From NCBI RefSeq assembly GCF_009741925.1, contig NZ_WPCC01000008.1, positions 1-64,000 of the forward strand: a DNA stretch of 64,000 nt, given 5' to 3'. Below, one piece after another: positions 10,085 through 18,951 of this stretch. The notes under the pieces are model-generated. The model saw only the letters and a program-made list of their open reading frames with translations, was not told the origin of the DNA and ran no database searches. The position numbers and the translations under genes were made by a program. How positions within the stretch are numbered: the stretch's first letter is position 1; every line of letters starts with the position of its first letter. This stretch comes from Natronomonas sp. CBA1123. Lineage in GTDB: Archaea > Halobacteriota > Halobacteria > Halobacteriales > Haloarculaceae.

Positions 10085-10741
10085 CTATGCGGTCGGTTCG
10101 GCCTCGTCGTCGGTTACGAGACGACCGTCGATGTACGCGTCCAGTTCCGTGCGGGCTGCTTCGAGTGCTCCTTCGTCGCTGGTCGCTGCACGGAAGATGA
10201 CGCCCTCGATGTTGTACAGAAGATACTCGGCGACTCCGTGGCTGTCGACCGGTCGGAAGACACCCTCCTCGATACCGCGGTCTACCAGGCCGGCCAGTTG
10301 GGTTTCGATGCGGCGTTCGCTCTCGGTGAAGTGGCGTCGGTACTCCTCGTCGTGTGCCGCCTGGGCTCGAAGTTCGACGTACGCTCGGGCGAAGTCGGGC
10401 GTCATGAACGTGGCCTCCTCGTCGCCGGCAGCATCGGAGACGTTCAGGAAAAACGAATCGAGGGCGGTCCGGAGGTCCTGCTCGGCGTCGCCGTGTTCGC
10501 CCAAGGGGAACACGTCGACCAGCCGTTCCGTCAGGAAGTCGAGAAACGCCTTCAGCAGGTCGTCTTTCCCGTCGTAGTGGTAGTACAGCGACGCCTTCTC
10601 GATGCCGACCCGGTCGGCGACCCGTTGCATGGAGAGGCCGTCGTAGCCCCGTTCACAGAGGATTCCGTACGTCGCCTTCATTATCGACTGGCGGGTGTCT
10701 TCGGGGTCCGACGGGAATATTTCGACTGGTTCGTGGGGCAT
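10085..10741 (-). CDS. TetR/AcrR-family transcriptional repressor
   Basis: This 218-residue regulator has an N-terminal helix-turn-helix: YGILCERGYDGLSMQRVAD, then GIEKASLYYHYDGKDDL at about 48-64, the recognition helix and its TetR hallmark. The C-terminal ligand-binding half resembles TetR_C domains that sense hydrophobic molecules. It is encoded just upstream of, and on the same strand as, the secreted protein and RND exporter, whose promoter carries the 9981-10000 inverted repeat. The likely role is repression of that exporter until an unknown ligand binds. No copy of the repeat is seen upstream of this gene, so self-regulation is not obvious. Confidence 0.88.
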   Translation of the reverse strand: MPHEPVEIFPSDPEDTRQSIMKATYGILCERGYDGLSMQRVADRVGIEKASLYYHYDGKDDLLKAFLDFLTERLVDVFPLGEHGDAEQDLRTALDSFFLNVSDAAGDEEATFMTPDFARAYVELRAQAAHDEEYRRHFTESERRIETQLAGLVDRGIEEGVFRPVDSHGVAEYLLYNIEGVIFRAATSDEGALEAARTELDAYIDGRLVTDDEAEPTA

Positions 10742-10810
10742 GGCTATCTACTGGCTGCCGTCTCGGGAACGGTCTGTTGGTTCGTCTCACCGAGTCCGCT
10801 GGGGGTTCAT

Positions 10811-11533
10811 CTACTGCTCGACGAGGCCGTACGTCGATTCGAGGTGGTCGATAATCCAATCGACCGTGTCGGGGTCGTAGGTCCAGAAGCCGTAGAACGC
10901 ACGCGGTTCCCGCTCCTCGGCGAGCAGCGCACACTTGTTGACGTCGACGCCGGCGCCGTCGTAGACGACGAACCAGGACTGCTCGATTTCGTCGGCGCGT
11001 TCGACGTGAATCGTGAGGTCGGTGTCGTGTTCCGGCACGTCGGTGTCCGGGGCACCGTAGGCGTGGACGTTGAGACTCCCTTTCTCGGCGAGTTGCTCGT
11101 AGATGTCCATCTGGTCTTCGAGGATGGAGAGCTGTTGGAACCCCGAGTGGAGCGTCCCCTTCCCGACGCGCCACGCGCGGTCCTCGATTTCCCGGGAGGC
11201 AGCGACCATCTGCTCGATGTCGTAGGACGTGAACATCGTCTCGTCGAGATGGTCGAGGATGGGGCGGTACGCCTCGCCGTCGAACCCCGGGTCGGTTTCG
11301 CTGTCGTCCGGGTCCAGAACCTCTCCGAGGTTCGCGGCCGTGACGAACGTGTCGTCCTCGGAGAGGACGACGAACGAGGTCGGCTTGCCGCTGGGCGTCC
11401 GCTCGGCTGACACCGAGAGGTTCCGGTCTCGGAACTGCTCCCGGAGCGAGGAAGCGGCGCTGTCGGGTGCGTTGTACACCGTGAGCCGCTTCTCGTGGTC
11501 CTCGACCCCCGTAATAAGCTCGCTGAGAGACAT
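10811..11533 (-). CDS. DICT sensory domain protein
   Basis: This protein of about 240 residues starts MSLSELITGVEDHEKRL and matches the haloarchaeal DICT (diguanylate-cyclase and two-component associated) sensory domain family. Features include the motifs FVVLSEDDTFVTAANL and DETMFTSYDIEQMV. No DNA-binding or enzymatic domain is visible. A GTG at 11551 could add six residues; ATG 11533 is preferred because a TATA-like CTTATTAC lies about 30 bases upstream. It is 69 bases upstream of the TetR gene on the same strand, so the two may be co-transcribed. What it senses is unknown; stress or light responses have been proposed for the family. Confidence 0.75.
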   Translation of the reverse strand: MSLSELITGVEDHEKRLTVYNAPDSAASSLREQFRDRNLSVSAERTPSGKPTSFVVLSEDDTFVTAANLGEVLDPDDSETDPGFDGEAYRPILDHLDETMFTSYDIEQMVAASREIEDRAWRVGKGTLHSGFQQLSILEDQMDIYEQLAEKGSLNVHAYGAPDTDVPEHDTDLTIHVERADEIEQSWFVVYDGAGVDVNKCALLAEEREPRAFYGFWTYDPDTVDWIIDHLESTYGLVEQ

Positions 11534-11648
11534 TCGCTCTAGGTTTACCACGCAATTCCCAGTAATAAGCCTGTGGTCGCGTCGTCACGGACGGTCACGC
11601 TCGGCCACCTCGAGTGTCACGTCCCGACCAAAACCCAACCACTCCGGC

Positions 11649-11662
11649 GGTGTTTAAACACC
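11649..11662. promoter_or_regulatory. Perfect 14-bp palindrome upstream of the 2-oxoacid oxidoreductase genes
   Basis: GGTGTTTAAACACC is a perfect palindrome in the divergent gap between the DICT gene and the oxidoreductase alpha gene, about 100 bases before the ATG at 11759. AT-rich TATA-like sequence (TTTATCATTATTAATC) follows at once. It could be a regulator site; no specific protein is implied. Confidence 0.35.
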
Positions 11663-11758
11663 TTTATCATTATTAATCCATGCTAATACGTAGCAAACGC
11701 TTTAGTCCGCGGCCGACCAACCCACGGTAAGGCGCCCGACGTGGGCGCAGTGATAGAT

Positions 11759-13648
11759 ATGACACAGGAACTCGTCTGGCGAATCGCGGGAGGTTCCGGC
11801 GACGGAATCGACTCGACGAGCCAGAACTTCGCGAAGGCGCTGATGCGGTCGGGACTGGACGTATTCACCCATCGACACTACCCGTCGCGCATCCGCGGCG
11901 GCCACACGTACGTCGAAATCCGTGCCGGTCCCGAACCGGTACGCTCCCGCGGGGACGGCTACAACTTCCTGTTGGCGCTGGGAGACTCCTTCGCCCGCAA
12001 CCCACAGGAAGACGCCTACTACGGCAACGAGGAGGTGAAACCGCTCGCCGAAAACCTCGATGAACTGCGGGAAGGCGGCGTCATCGTCTACGACGAAGGG
12101 CTCGTCGACATCGACGACGTACCCGACTTCGAGCAACGCGTCGAGGAGAACGGCTGGCACGTCTACCCGATGGACCTCCGGGCCATCGCACGGGAACACG
12201 GTCGGGAAGTGATGCGGAACACCGCCGGCGTCGGTGCGACGGCGGCGCTCCTCGAGTACGACATGGAGCACATCCAGGGGCTCATGGAAGACCGGATGAG
12301 TGGCGACGTACTCGAGGCGAACCTCGACATCCTTCAGATGGTGTACGACGAAGTCGAGGAGATGGAGTTCTCCCACGACCTCCGGATGCCAACGGGGAGC
12401 CACGACGAAGAGCAGGTGTTGCTCTCCGGGTCCAACGCCATCGCCTACGGCGCAATCGACGAGGGCTGTCGGTTCATCGCCGGCTACCCGATGACGCCGT
12501 GGACGGAGGTGTTCACACTGATGACCCAACACCTCCCCGAAATCGGCGGCATCTCCGAGCAGGTCGAAGACGAAATCGCCGCCGCGGCGCTGGCGCTCGG
12601 CGCCTCCCACGCCGGCGTGAAGGCCATGTCCGGCTCCTCGGGCGGCGGCTTCGCCCTGATGTCGGAACCGCTCGGCCTCGCCGAGATGACCGAAACGCCC
12701 GTCGTGTTGGTCGAGGCGATGCGGGCCGGCCCCTCGACGGGGATGCCGACGAAACCCGAACAGGCCGACCTCGAACACGTCCTCTACACGAGTCAGGGCG
12801 ACTCCTGTCGGGTCGTCTTCGCGCCCGGCAACGTCGCCGAAGCCTACGACCAGACCCGTGCAGCCTTCCGAATCGCCTACGACTACCAACTGCCGGCTAT
12901 CGTCCTCTACGACCAGAAACTCTCCGGGGAACTCCGGAACGTCGACGAGTCCTTCTTCGACCGGGAACCGAACCCCGACCTCGGGGCGACGCTCACCGAA
13001 GAGGAAATCGCCGAAGCCGCCCACCACGCATCCGGGAAGTTCCAGCGGTTCCAACACGACCCCGACAACGACAAGGGCGTCTCGCCCCGGTCGATACCGG
13101 GCCAGAAGGACGGCCGATTCCTCGCGACCGGTAACGAACACACTCCCGAGGGACACATCAGCGAAGACCCGAACAACCGGGTCGCACAACTCAGTCGACG
13201 GAGACGGAAACTCGAATCCATCCGCGAGGAACTCGACGCCGAGGAATCGAGCCATCAGACGTATCACGGCCCCGACGACGCCGACTACGGCATCGTCACC
13301 TTCGGCAGCCAGCAGGGGACCGTCCTCGAAGCCCTCGACCGGCTGACCGACGCCGGTCACGACGTGCGCGCGATGGGCGTCTCGGACATGATGCCGTTCC
13401 CGGACGCCGAGATGACCGAGTTCCTCGAGTCGGTCGAGCAGGCGATGGTCGTCGAGATGAACGGCTCCGCGCAGTTCCGCGGGCTGATACAGAAGGAGTT
13501 GGGGCGGTTCGGGCCGAAACTGAACAGTCTGCTGAAGTACAACGGTGACCCCTTCGAGCCACACGAGGTCGTCGAAGGGTTCGAAGCGATTATCGAGGGC
13601 GACGAACCCGCGCCGACGACGGAGTTCGTCCCCGCGGCAGGTGATTGA
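11759..13648 (+). CDS. korA: 2-oxoacid:ferredoxin oxidoreductase, alpha subunit (gamma-alpha fusion)
   Basis: This 629-residue subunit combines an N-terminal gamma domain (GGSGDGIDSTSQNF near residues 12-25) with the alpha pyrimidine-binding region (AGYPMTPWTE at about 240) and the C-terminal domain (YGIVTFGSQQGTVLEAL). With the beta subunit it oxidatively decarboxylates a 2-oxoacid to acyl-CoA and reduces ferredoxin. Haloarchaea use it in place of NAD-linked dehydrogenase complexes. I start at ATG 11759; a GTG/ATG at 11741 would add six residues. The beta gene begins two bases after the stop. Substrate (pyruvate, 2-oxoglutarate or branched chain) cannot be settled from sequence alone. Confidence 0.9.
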   Translation: MTQELVWRIAGGSGDGIDSTSQNFAKALMRSGLDVFTHRHYPSRIRGGHTYVEIRAGPEPVRSRGDGYNFLLALGDSFARNPQEDAYYGNEEVKPLAENLDELREGGVIVYDEGLVDIDDVPDFEQRVEENGWHVYPMDLRAIAREHGREVMRNTAGVGATAALLEYDMEHIQGLMEDRMSGDVLEANLDILQMVYDEVEEMEFSHDLRMPTGSHDEEQVLLSGSNAIAYGAIDEGCRFIAGYPMTPWTEVFTLMTQHLPEIGGISEQVEDEIAAAALALGASHAGVKAMSGSSGGGFALMSEPLGLAEMTETPVVLVEAMRAGPSTGMPTKPEQADLEHVLYTSQGDSCRVVFAPGNVAEAYDQTRAAFRIAYDYQLPAIVLYDQKLSGELRNVDESFFDREPNPDLGATLTEEEIAEAAHHASGKFQRFQHDPDNDKGVSPRSIPGQKDGRFLATGNEHTPEGHISEDPNNRVAQLSRRRRKLESIREELDAEESSHQTYHGPDDADYGIVTFGSQQGTVLEALDRLTDAGHDVRAMGVSDMMPFPDAEMTEFLESVEQAMVVEMNGSAQFRGLIQKELGRFGPKLNSLLKYNGDPFEPHEVVEGFEAIIEGDEPAPTTEFVPAAGD

Positions 13649-13650
13649 CC

Positions 13651-14586
13651 ATGAGTGCCTTCAACGCAATCGGAGAGAACCGAGAGGTAGAGCGCGAGGA
13701 GTTCACGCCCGGCATCGAGCCGCAGGCGACGTGGTGTCCCGGTTGTGGTGACTTTGCCGTCCTGAAGTCGCTGAAAGGCGCCATGTCCGACCTCGGCAAG
13801 AGCCCCGACGAGATACTGCTCGCGACGGGCATCGGTTGTTCGGGCAAACTGAGTAGCTACTTCGAGAGTTACGGCTTCCACACCATCCACGGGCGGTCGC
13901 TACCCATCGCACGGGCGGCCAAACTCGCCAATCCCGACCTCGAAGTCGTCGCCGCGGGTGGCGACGGCGACGGCTACGGCATCGGCGGCAACCACTTCAT
14001 GCACACCGCCCGGGAGAACCACGATATGACCTACATCGTGTTCAACAACGAGATTTTCGGGCTGACGAAGGGCCAGACCTCGCCCACCAGCCCGAAGGGT
14101 CACAAATCGAAGACCCAACCCCACGGGTCGGCGAAGGACCCGATTCGCCCGCTGTCGCTGGCGCTCACCTCGGGGGCCTCATACGTCGCCCGGACCGCCG
14201 CCGTCAACCCGAACCAGGCACAGGAAATCCTCACCGAGGCCATCGAACACGACGGCTTCGCACACGTCGACTTCCTCACCCAATGTCCGACGTGGAACAA
14301 GGACGCCAAACAGTACGTTCCATACGTCGACGTCCAGCAGAACGACGACTACGACTTCGACATCTCGGACCGCAAGGAAGCCGCCGAGATGATGTACGAG
14401 ACCGAGTCGGCGCTGTACGAGGGGAAAGTGCTGACTGGTCGGTTCTACCACGACGAGAACCGCCACTCCTACGGCTCGGAGAAGCGCTCGGTCGGCGAGA
14501 TGCCCGAAGAGCCACTGGCGGAACGCTACCACGACGCCGACTACGAGTGGGAGCGCAGCTACGACCTGCTGGACGCCCACAAGTAG
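13651..14586 (+). CDS. korB: 2-oxoacid:ferredoxin oxidoreductase, beta subunit
   Basis: This 311-residue thiamine-diphosphate-binding subunit has cluster-binding cysteines in TWCPGCGDF (about 27-35) and a third Cys in GIGCSGK. The ThDP motif GGDGDGYGIGGNHF is at about 104-117, followed by VFNNEIFGLTKGQ. There is no separate ferredoxin-like delta subunit, as is usual for the two-subunit haloarchaeal enzyme. It follows korA with a two-base gap, so the pair forms an operon. The C-terminal part (after about 230) is the haloarchaeal extension. Confidence 0.92.
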   Translation: MSAFNAIGENREVEREEFTPGIEPQATWCPGCGDFAVLKSLKGAMSDLGKSPDEILLATGIGCSGKLSSYFESYGFHTIHGRSLPIARAAKLANPDLEVVAAGGDGDGYGIGGNHFMHTARENHDMTYIVFNNEIFGLTKGQTSPTSPKGHKSKTQPHGSAKDPIRPLSLALTSGASYVARTAAVNPNQAQEILTEAIEHDGFAHVDFLTQCPTWNKDAKQYVPYVDVQQNDDYDFDISDRKEAAEMMYETESALYEGKVLTGRFYHDENRHSYGSEKRSVGEMPEEPLAERYHDADYEWERSYDLLDAHK

Positions 14587-14655
14587 GCCTGCCTCGAACT
14601 CCCGCAAACCGCCGGGACCCCGACCTTTACACCTCGACCGTTCGACTTCTCGACG

Positions 14656-16043
14656 ATGCGACTGCACTGGCACCGGCGGGACCTCCGGGTCGTCGACAAC
14701 CGCGGGCTCGCCGACCCTTCGGAACCGGCGGCCGGCGTCTTCGTCTTCGACGACGAGGTGCTGGCCCACGCCGCCCCACCGCGGGTGGCGTTCATGCTCG
14801 ACGCCCTCGAGTCGTTGCGCGAGGCCTACCGCGAGAACGGCTCGGAGCTGTTCGTCCGCCACGGCGACCCGTCGGCGGTGCTGCCGGCGTTGGCCGCCGA
14901 CCACGACTCGACGTGGTCTCCTGGAACCGCGATTACTCCGGGCTGGCACAGCGCCGCGACGACCACGTCTCCGAGGAACTGAAGGCAGACGGCGTGACGC
15001 CCCAGAAGTTTCACGACGCCATCTGTCACGAACCCGGTTCCATCACGACCAACGCTGGCGACCCCTACTCGGTGTACACGTACTTCTGGAAGAAGTGGCG
15101 CGACCGCGAGAAGGACGACTCCCGAGCGGTGCCGGCGTTCGCCGAGGCAACCGACGACGAGCCGATTCCGACGCTCGCCGAGTTGGGCTTCGAGGAACCG
15201 AGCGCCGACGTTCCGCCCGCGAGTACCGAAGCGGCCCGTGAACTGCTGGAGGAGTTCCTCACGGACGACGTGTTCCGCTACGACGAGCGCCGCGATTACC
15301 CGGCTGAGGGCTGTACCTCGCGGCTCTCGCCGCATCTGAAGTTCGGCACTATCGGCATCCGGGAGGTCGACGAACGGGTTCGGGCGGTCCGGGATTCCGT
15401 TGCCGGCGAAAAGCGCGAGTCAGTCACCGAGTTCCGTTCGCAGTTGGCCTGGCGGGAGTTCTACACCCACGTCCTCTACTTCAATCCCGAGGTGGTGAGA
15501 GAGAACTACAAGTCCTACGAGAACGCCATCGAGTGGGACGATGACGAGGACCTCCTCGAGGCGTGGAAACGCGGTGAGACGGGATATCCCATAGTCGATG
15601 CGGGGATGCGCCAACTGCAAGAGGAGGCGTACATGCACAACCGCGTACGGATGATAGTGGCGTCCTTCCTGACGAAGGACCTCCTCTGTGATTGGCGCCA
15701 CGGCTACGACCACTTCCGCGAGCAGTTGGTCGACCACGACACCGCAAACGACAACGGCGGCTGGCAGTGGGCCGCCTCGACGGGAACCGACGCCCAACCG
15801 TACTTTCGTATCTTCAACCCGATGACGCAGGGCGAACGCTACGACCCCGACGCCGAGTACATCCGCGAGTACGTGCCCGAACTGCGTGACACCGACTCCG
15901 AAATCGTCCACTCGTGGCACGAGTGCTCGCCGACACAGCGGGCCAACGCCGCCCCCGACTATCCCGAGCCAATCGTCGACCACAGCGAGCGCCGCGAGCA
16001 GGCGCTTTCGATGTTCGAGCGGGCGAGAGGGGAGGACGAGTGA
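14656..16043 (+). pseudogene. phr: Deoxyribodipyrimidine photolyase, split by a one-base deletion
   Basis: The first frame starts MRLHWHRRDLRVVDN, the photolyase antenna domain. At 14907-14912 the frame breaks, and the next frame continues DVVSWNRDYSG into the FAD-binding catalytic half. That half includes CTSRLSPHLKFGTIGIRE, QLAWREFYTHVLYFNP, MRQLQEEAYMHNRVRM and GGWQWAASTGTDAQPYFRIF. A missing G (TCGGAC read as TCGAC) would give one 462-residue class I CPD photolyase, which repairs UV thymine dimers using blue light. Both halves are fully conserved, so a sequencing deletion is more likely than a dead gene. Confidence 0.85.
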
Positions 16044-16176
16044 GCAACGCGAACGAGTCCTCCGGAAAGGCGAGCGGGAGGAGCGAAGCGACGACACGCG
16101 AGCACGGCGAGAGTGACTGACAGGGGGAAAGGAACTCTCGAGGCGGAGCGTGGCGAGGACGAGTGAGCACCGCGAA
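16032..16176 (+). repeat. 22-base direct repeat flanking a low-complexity spacer
   Basis: GAGGACGAGTGAGCAACGCGAA at 16032-16053 recurs with one mismatch at 16155-16176. The bases between are rich in GAGCG/GCGAG words. The first copy contains the photolyase stop codon. Such GAGCGA-rich gene ends are common in haloarchaea; no mobile-element features accompany it. Confidence 0.4.
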
Positions 16177-16204
16177 TTGCCGGTCGTCTCGACGTGGGCC
16201 TCTC

Positions 16205-18085
16205 TCAGCCAGCAATCGGTAGTTCCACGACGAACACGGCGCCTTCGGGCTCGGCGTCTTCGACCCACACGTCGCCACCGTATCGGTCGACGAGCGTCTC
16301 GACGAGATACAGGCCGAGTCCGGTTCCGGCGCTTTCGAGCCCTTTTTCGCCTCGGGCGAAGATTTCGTCTTTCCGTGAATCGGGAATTCCCGGCCCGTTG
16401 TCCGCAATCCGAACCCGTACCGAGTCGTCGGATTCCTCGGCGGTCACGGCAACTTCCGGCACCGCTTTGTCGTTGTGCTGAATCGCGTTCTGCAGCAGGT
16501 TTCGGAAGACCGCTTCGAGCATGTTATCGGCGGTAACGCTGACGTCCGGAATCGCCCCCTCGACGGTTACAATCGCTACGGCGTCTCCCGACCTGCTCTC
16601 TTCGATTTGACTCTCGAGCGTGTGTGCGAGAGACATCCGCTGTTTCTCGGCGTCGGATTGAAGCATCACGTTAGCCAAATCCCGTGCCGTCTTCGTCAGT
16701 CCGATTGCCTCTTCGGCTTTCTGTTGAACGGTTTCGAGCTCCGTTTCACCGCCCTCGTCGATGTGGTCGGTAAGCAAATCGGCGTATCCTTTGATAACCG
16801 TGAGGTCGTTCCGAATGTCGTGGCGGACGACCTCGTTCAGCAGTTGCAGGTTATCTCGCTGTTCTTTGAGCTTTTCTTCGTACTGCTTTCGCTCGCTCGT
16901 GTCTCTGGCGAGGGCGAGATAACGGATACCTTCGGGGAGTTCCAATTTCGTTACCCATACGTCCACTGGAAACGTCGACCCGTCCTTTCGTTGTTGTCTC
17001 CCCTCTTTTTTTACCATCTCTCCCGTCTCCATCCCTCGCCAGGTGTCGTCCAGTTCCTCCCCACGAGTAGCTTCGATATCCTCGACCTGCATCGAACACA
17101 ACTCCTCGTAGCCGTACCCCAGTGACTGGACCGCCTGCGTGTTTACATCCAGAATCGCACCAGTCCCGTCGTGGATGAAAATCGCGTCCGGCGCCTGCTC
17201 GAAGAGCGCCTGCAACCGTCTCCGGCTTCGTTCCAGTTCCCGCTCTCGTTCTTTTCGTTCGGTGATGTCCTGGAACGTCCCTCGAATGCGAACCGCCTCG
17301 CCATCCTCGAGATGGGGGTCGGCCTGAGCGCGAACCCACCGTCGTTCTCCGTTCTCCCCCTCGACACGAAGTTCAAGGTCGTACGGCTCGCCCGTTTCAA
17401 TAGCCCGTTCGAACGCCTCTTCGATGATTGGACGGTCGTCTGGATGGAAGTAGTCGATACCTTCGCCGATGCCGATTTCCTCGTCGGGGGGCAACCCATA
17501 GATTTCGTTTACCTGCTCGGTCGTCCAGGATTCATCCCGACGCAGGTCGGCCTCCCACGCACCGATGTTTGCGATGGTTTGTGCCTTGGCGAGGATATCT
17601 CGATAGCGTTCGAGTTCACGCTCTCGTTCCTTTCGGTCCGTGATATCGCGGGCGACACCGACGATTCGAGTGACTGTCCCATCCTCGGTGATGGGTGTCA
17701 GTTTCGTCTGCCACTCGATGGTTCCGGAGGGGTGTTCCAGTGTCCCCTCGTATTCTATCGTCTCTTTCCGTTCGACACAGGTACGATACTTATCGAGAAC
17801 GTCCACAGCCCGTTCGTCGTCGAAAAGGTCCTGTGGCGTTTGACCGCGGTAGTCCTCCGTTGCCATCCCGGTAATCGATTCGTGGGCCTGGTTGTTCGCT
17901 CGGAACCTGAAGGTCACCTCGGCATCGTCGTGGGCAACGTCGAAGATGAAGACGGCATCTTCGACTGCGTTGAAGATGGTTTCGTACGCAGTCGAATCGA
18001 TGTTCGTCCCGGGGTCGTCATTGGGTGGTGCTCCACCTGCTCTGTCCCCCGGGCTGTGGTTATCTCCTTGAGAATCCTCGGCCAT
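16205..18085 (-). CDS. Soluble sensor histidine kinase with three PAS domains
   Basis: This 626-residue protein has no membrane helix. Three PAS/PAC modules cover about 30-150, 160-280 and 285-395; each ends in a D(I/T)(T/S)(D/E)RK linker. The HisKA phosphoacceptor is NEVVRHDIRNDL with His at about 422. The HATPase domain has the N-box NLLQNAIQHND (about 529-539), G1 DNGPGIPDSR and G2 GTGLGLYLV. It autophosphorylates on His and passes phosphate to an unknown response regulator; none is encoded nearby, so it is an orphan kinase. I start at MAEDS (18085) rather than five residues earlier. Confidence 0.88.
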   Translation of the reverse strand: MAEDSQGDNHSPGDRAGGAPPNDDPGTNIDSTAYETIFNAVEDAVFIFDVAHDDAEVTFRFRANNQAHESITGMATEDYRGQTPQDLFDDERAVDVLDKYRTCVERKETIEYEGTLEHPSGTIEWQTKLTPITEDGTVTRIVGVARDITDRKERERELERYRDILAKAQTIANIGAWEADLRRDESWTTEQVNEIYGLPPDEEIGIGEGIDYFHPDDRPIIEEAFERAIETGEPYDLELRVEGENGERRWVRAQADPHLEDGEAVRIRGTFQDITERKERERELERSRRRLQALFEQAPDAIFIHDGTGAILDVNTQAVQSLGYGYEELCSMQVEDIEATRGEELDDTWRGMETGEMVKKEGRQQRKDGSTFPVDVWVTKLELPEGIRYLALARDTSERKQYEEKLKEQRDNLQLLNEVVRHDIRNDLTVIKGYADLLTDHIDEGGETELETVQQKAEEAIGLTKTARDLANVMLQSDAEKQRMSLAHTLESQIEESRSGDAVAIVTVEGAIPDVSVTADNMLEAVFRNLLQNAIQHNDKAVPEVAVTAEESDDSVRVRIADNGPGIPDSRKDEIFARGEKGLESAGTGLGLYLVETLVDRYGGDVWVEDAEPEGAVFVVELPIAG

Positions 18086-18276
18086 ACAACTGGTTTCCAA
18101 CTGTCTTACTTAATCCCTGTAGTTGAATCACTTTCTCCGACGGGTTCTCCGAGTTCGCGGTACGCGACGCCTCTGACGAGAAACGCCAACCGGCCGCCAT
18201 CTGGCGGTCTCTCTCGTGTGGTGTGGTACCATCCTTCCACGAAGTTTTAACAGCTATCCAGACGACTGGTACATTT

Positions 18277-18282
18277 GGAGGT
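18277..18282 (+). promoter_or_regulatory. Shine-Dalgarno site for superoxide dismutase
   Basis: GGAGGT lies eight bases before the ATG at 18291. It is a strong ribosome-binding site in a genome where many starts look leaderless, and it fixes the start. A TATA-like TTTTAA lies about 45 bases before the ATG. Confidence 0.65.
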
Positions 18283-18290
18283 CGATATAA

Positions 18291-18896
18291 ATGCCCGAAC
18301 ATTCCAATCCCGAACTGCCGCCGCTCCCGTACGACTACGACGCGCTCGAACCGTCCATCTCCGAGCAGGTCCTGACGTGGCATCACGACACCCACCATCA
18401 GGGCTACGTGAACGGTCTCGAGTCGGCCGAGGAGACGCTCGCGGAGAACCGCGAGGCCGGCGACTTCGGTTCGTCCGGCAGCGCCATCCGCAACGTGACT
18501 CACAACGGTAGCGGTCACTATCTCCACACGCTGTTCTGGGAGAACATGGACCCCAACGGCGGTGGGGAGCCCTCGGGCGACCTCGCCGACCGAATCGAGG
18601 AGGACTTCGGCTCCTACGAGGGCTGGAAGGGCGAGTTCAAGGCTGCCGCGGGCGCCGCAGGCGGCTGGGCGCTGCTCGTTTACGACCCGGTTGCCGACCA
18701 ACTGCGCAACCTCGTCGTCGACAAGCACGACCAGGGTGCCCTCTGGGGCAGCCACCCCATCCTCGCGCTCGACGTCTGGGAGCACTCCTACTACTACGAC
18801 TACGGTCCGGACCGCGGAAGCTTCATCGACGCCTTCTTCGACGTCGTCGACTGGGACAACGTCGCAGAGCAGTACGAGAACGCCGTCCAGCAGTAG
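18291..18896 (+). CDS. sod: Superoxide dismutase (Mn/Fe family)
   Basis: This 201-residue cytoplasmic enzyme converts superoxide to oxygen and hydrogen peroxide. The metal ligands are visible: His31 in LTWHHDTHH, the second His in GSGHYLHTLFW, and the Asp and His in LDVWEHSYYYDY. Length and sequence fit the haloarchaeal Mn-type enzyme; Fe cannot be excluded by sequence alone. It is monocistronic: a histidine kinase diverges upstream and a convergent gene follows. Confidence 0.95.
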   Translation: MPEHSNPELPPLPYDYDALEPSISEQVLTWHHDTHHQGYVNGLESAEETLAENREAGDFGSSGSAIRNVTHNGSGHYLHTLFWENMDPNGGGEPSGDLADRIEEDFGSYEGWKGEFKAAAGAAGGWALLVYDPVADQLRNLVVDKHDQGALWGSHPILALDVWEHSYYYDYGPDRGSFIDAFFDVVDWDNVAEQYENAVQQ

Positions 18897-18951
18897 AACC
18901 GTAGTCACACCACAGATATTTCTTCGAACGATACCGCCCGTAGCAGCGGTG

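Noticed and set aside
11702-13564. 620-residue reverse open frame over korA
   Set aside because: Antisense shadow; korA has all expected domains and is followed by korB.
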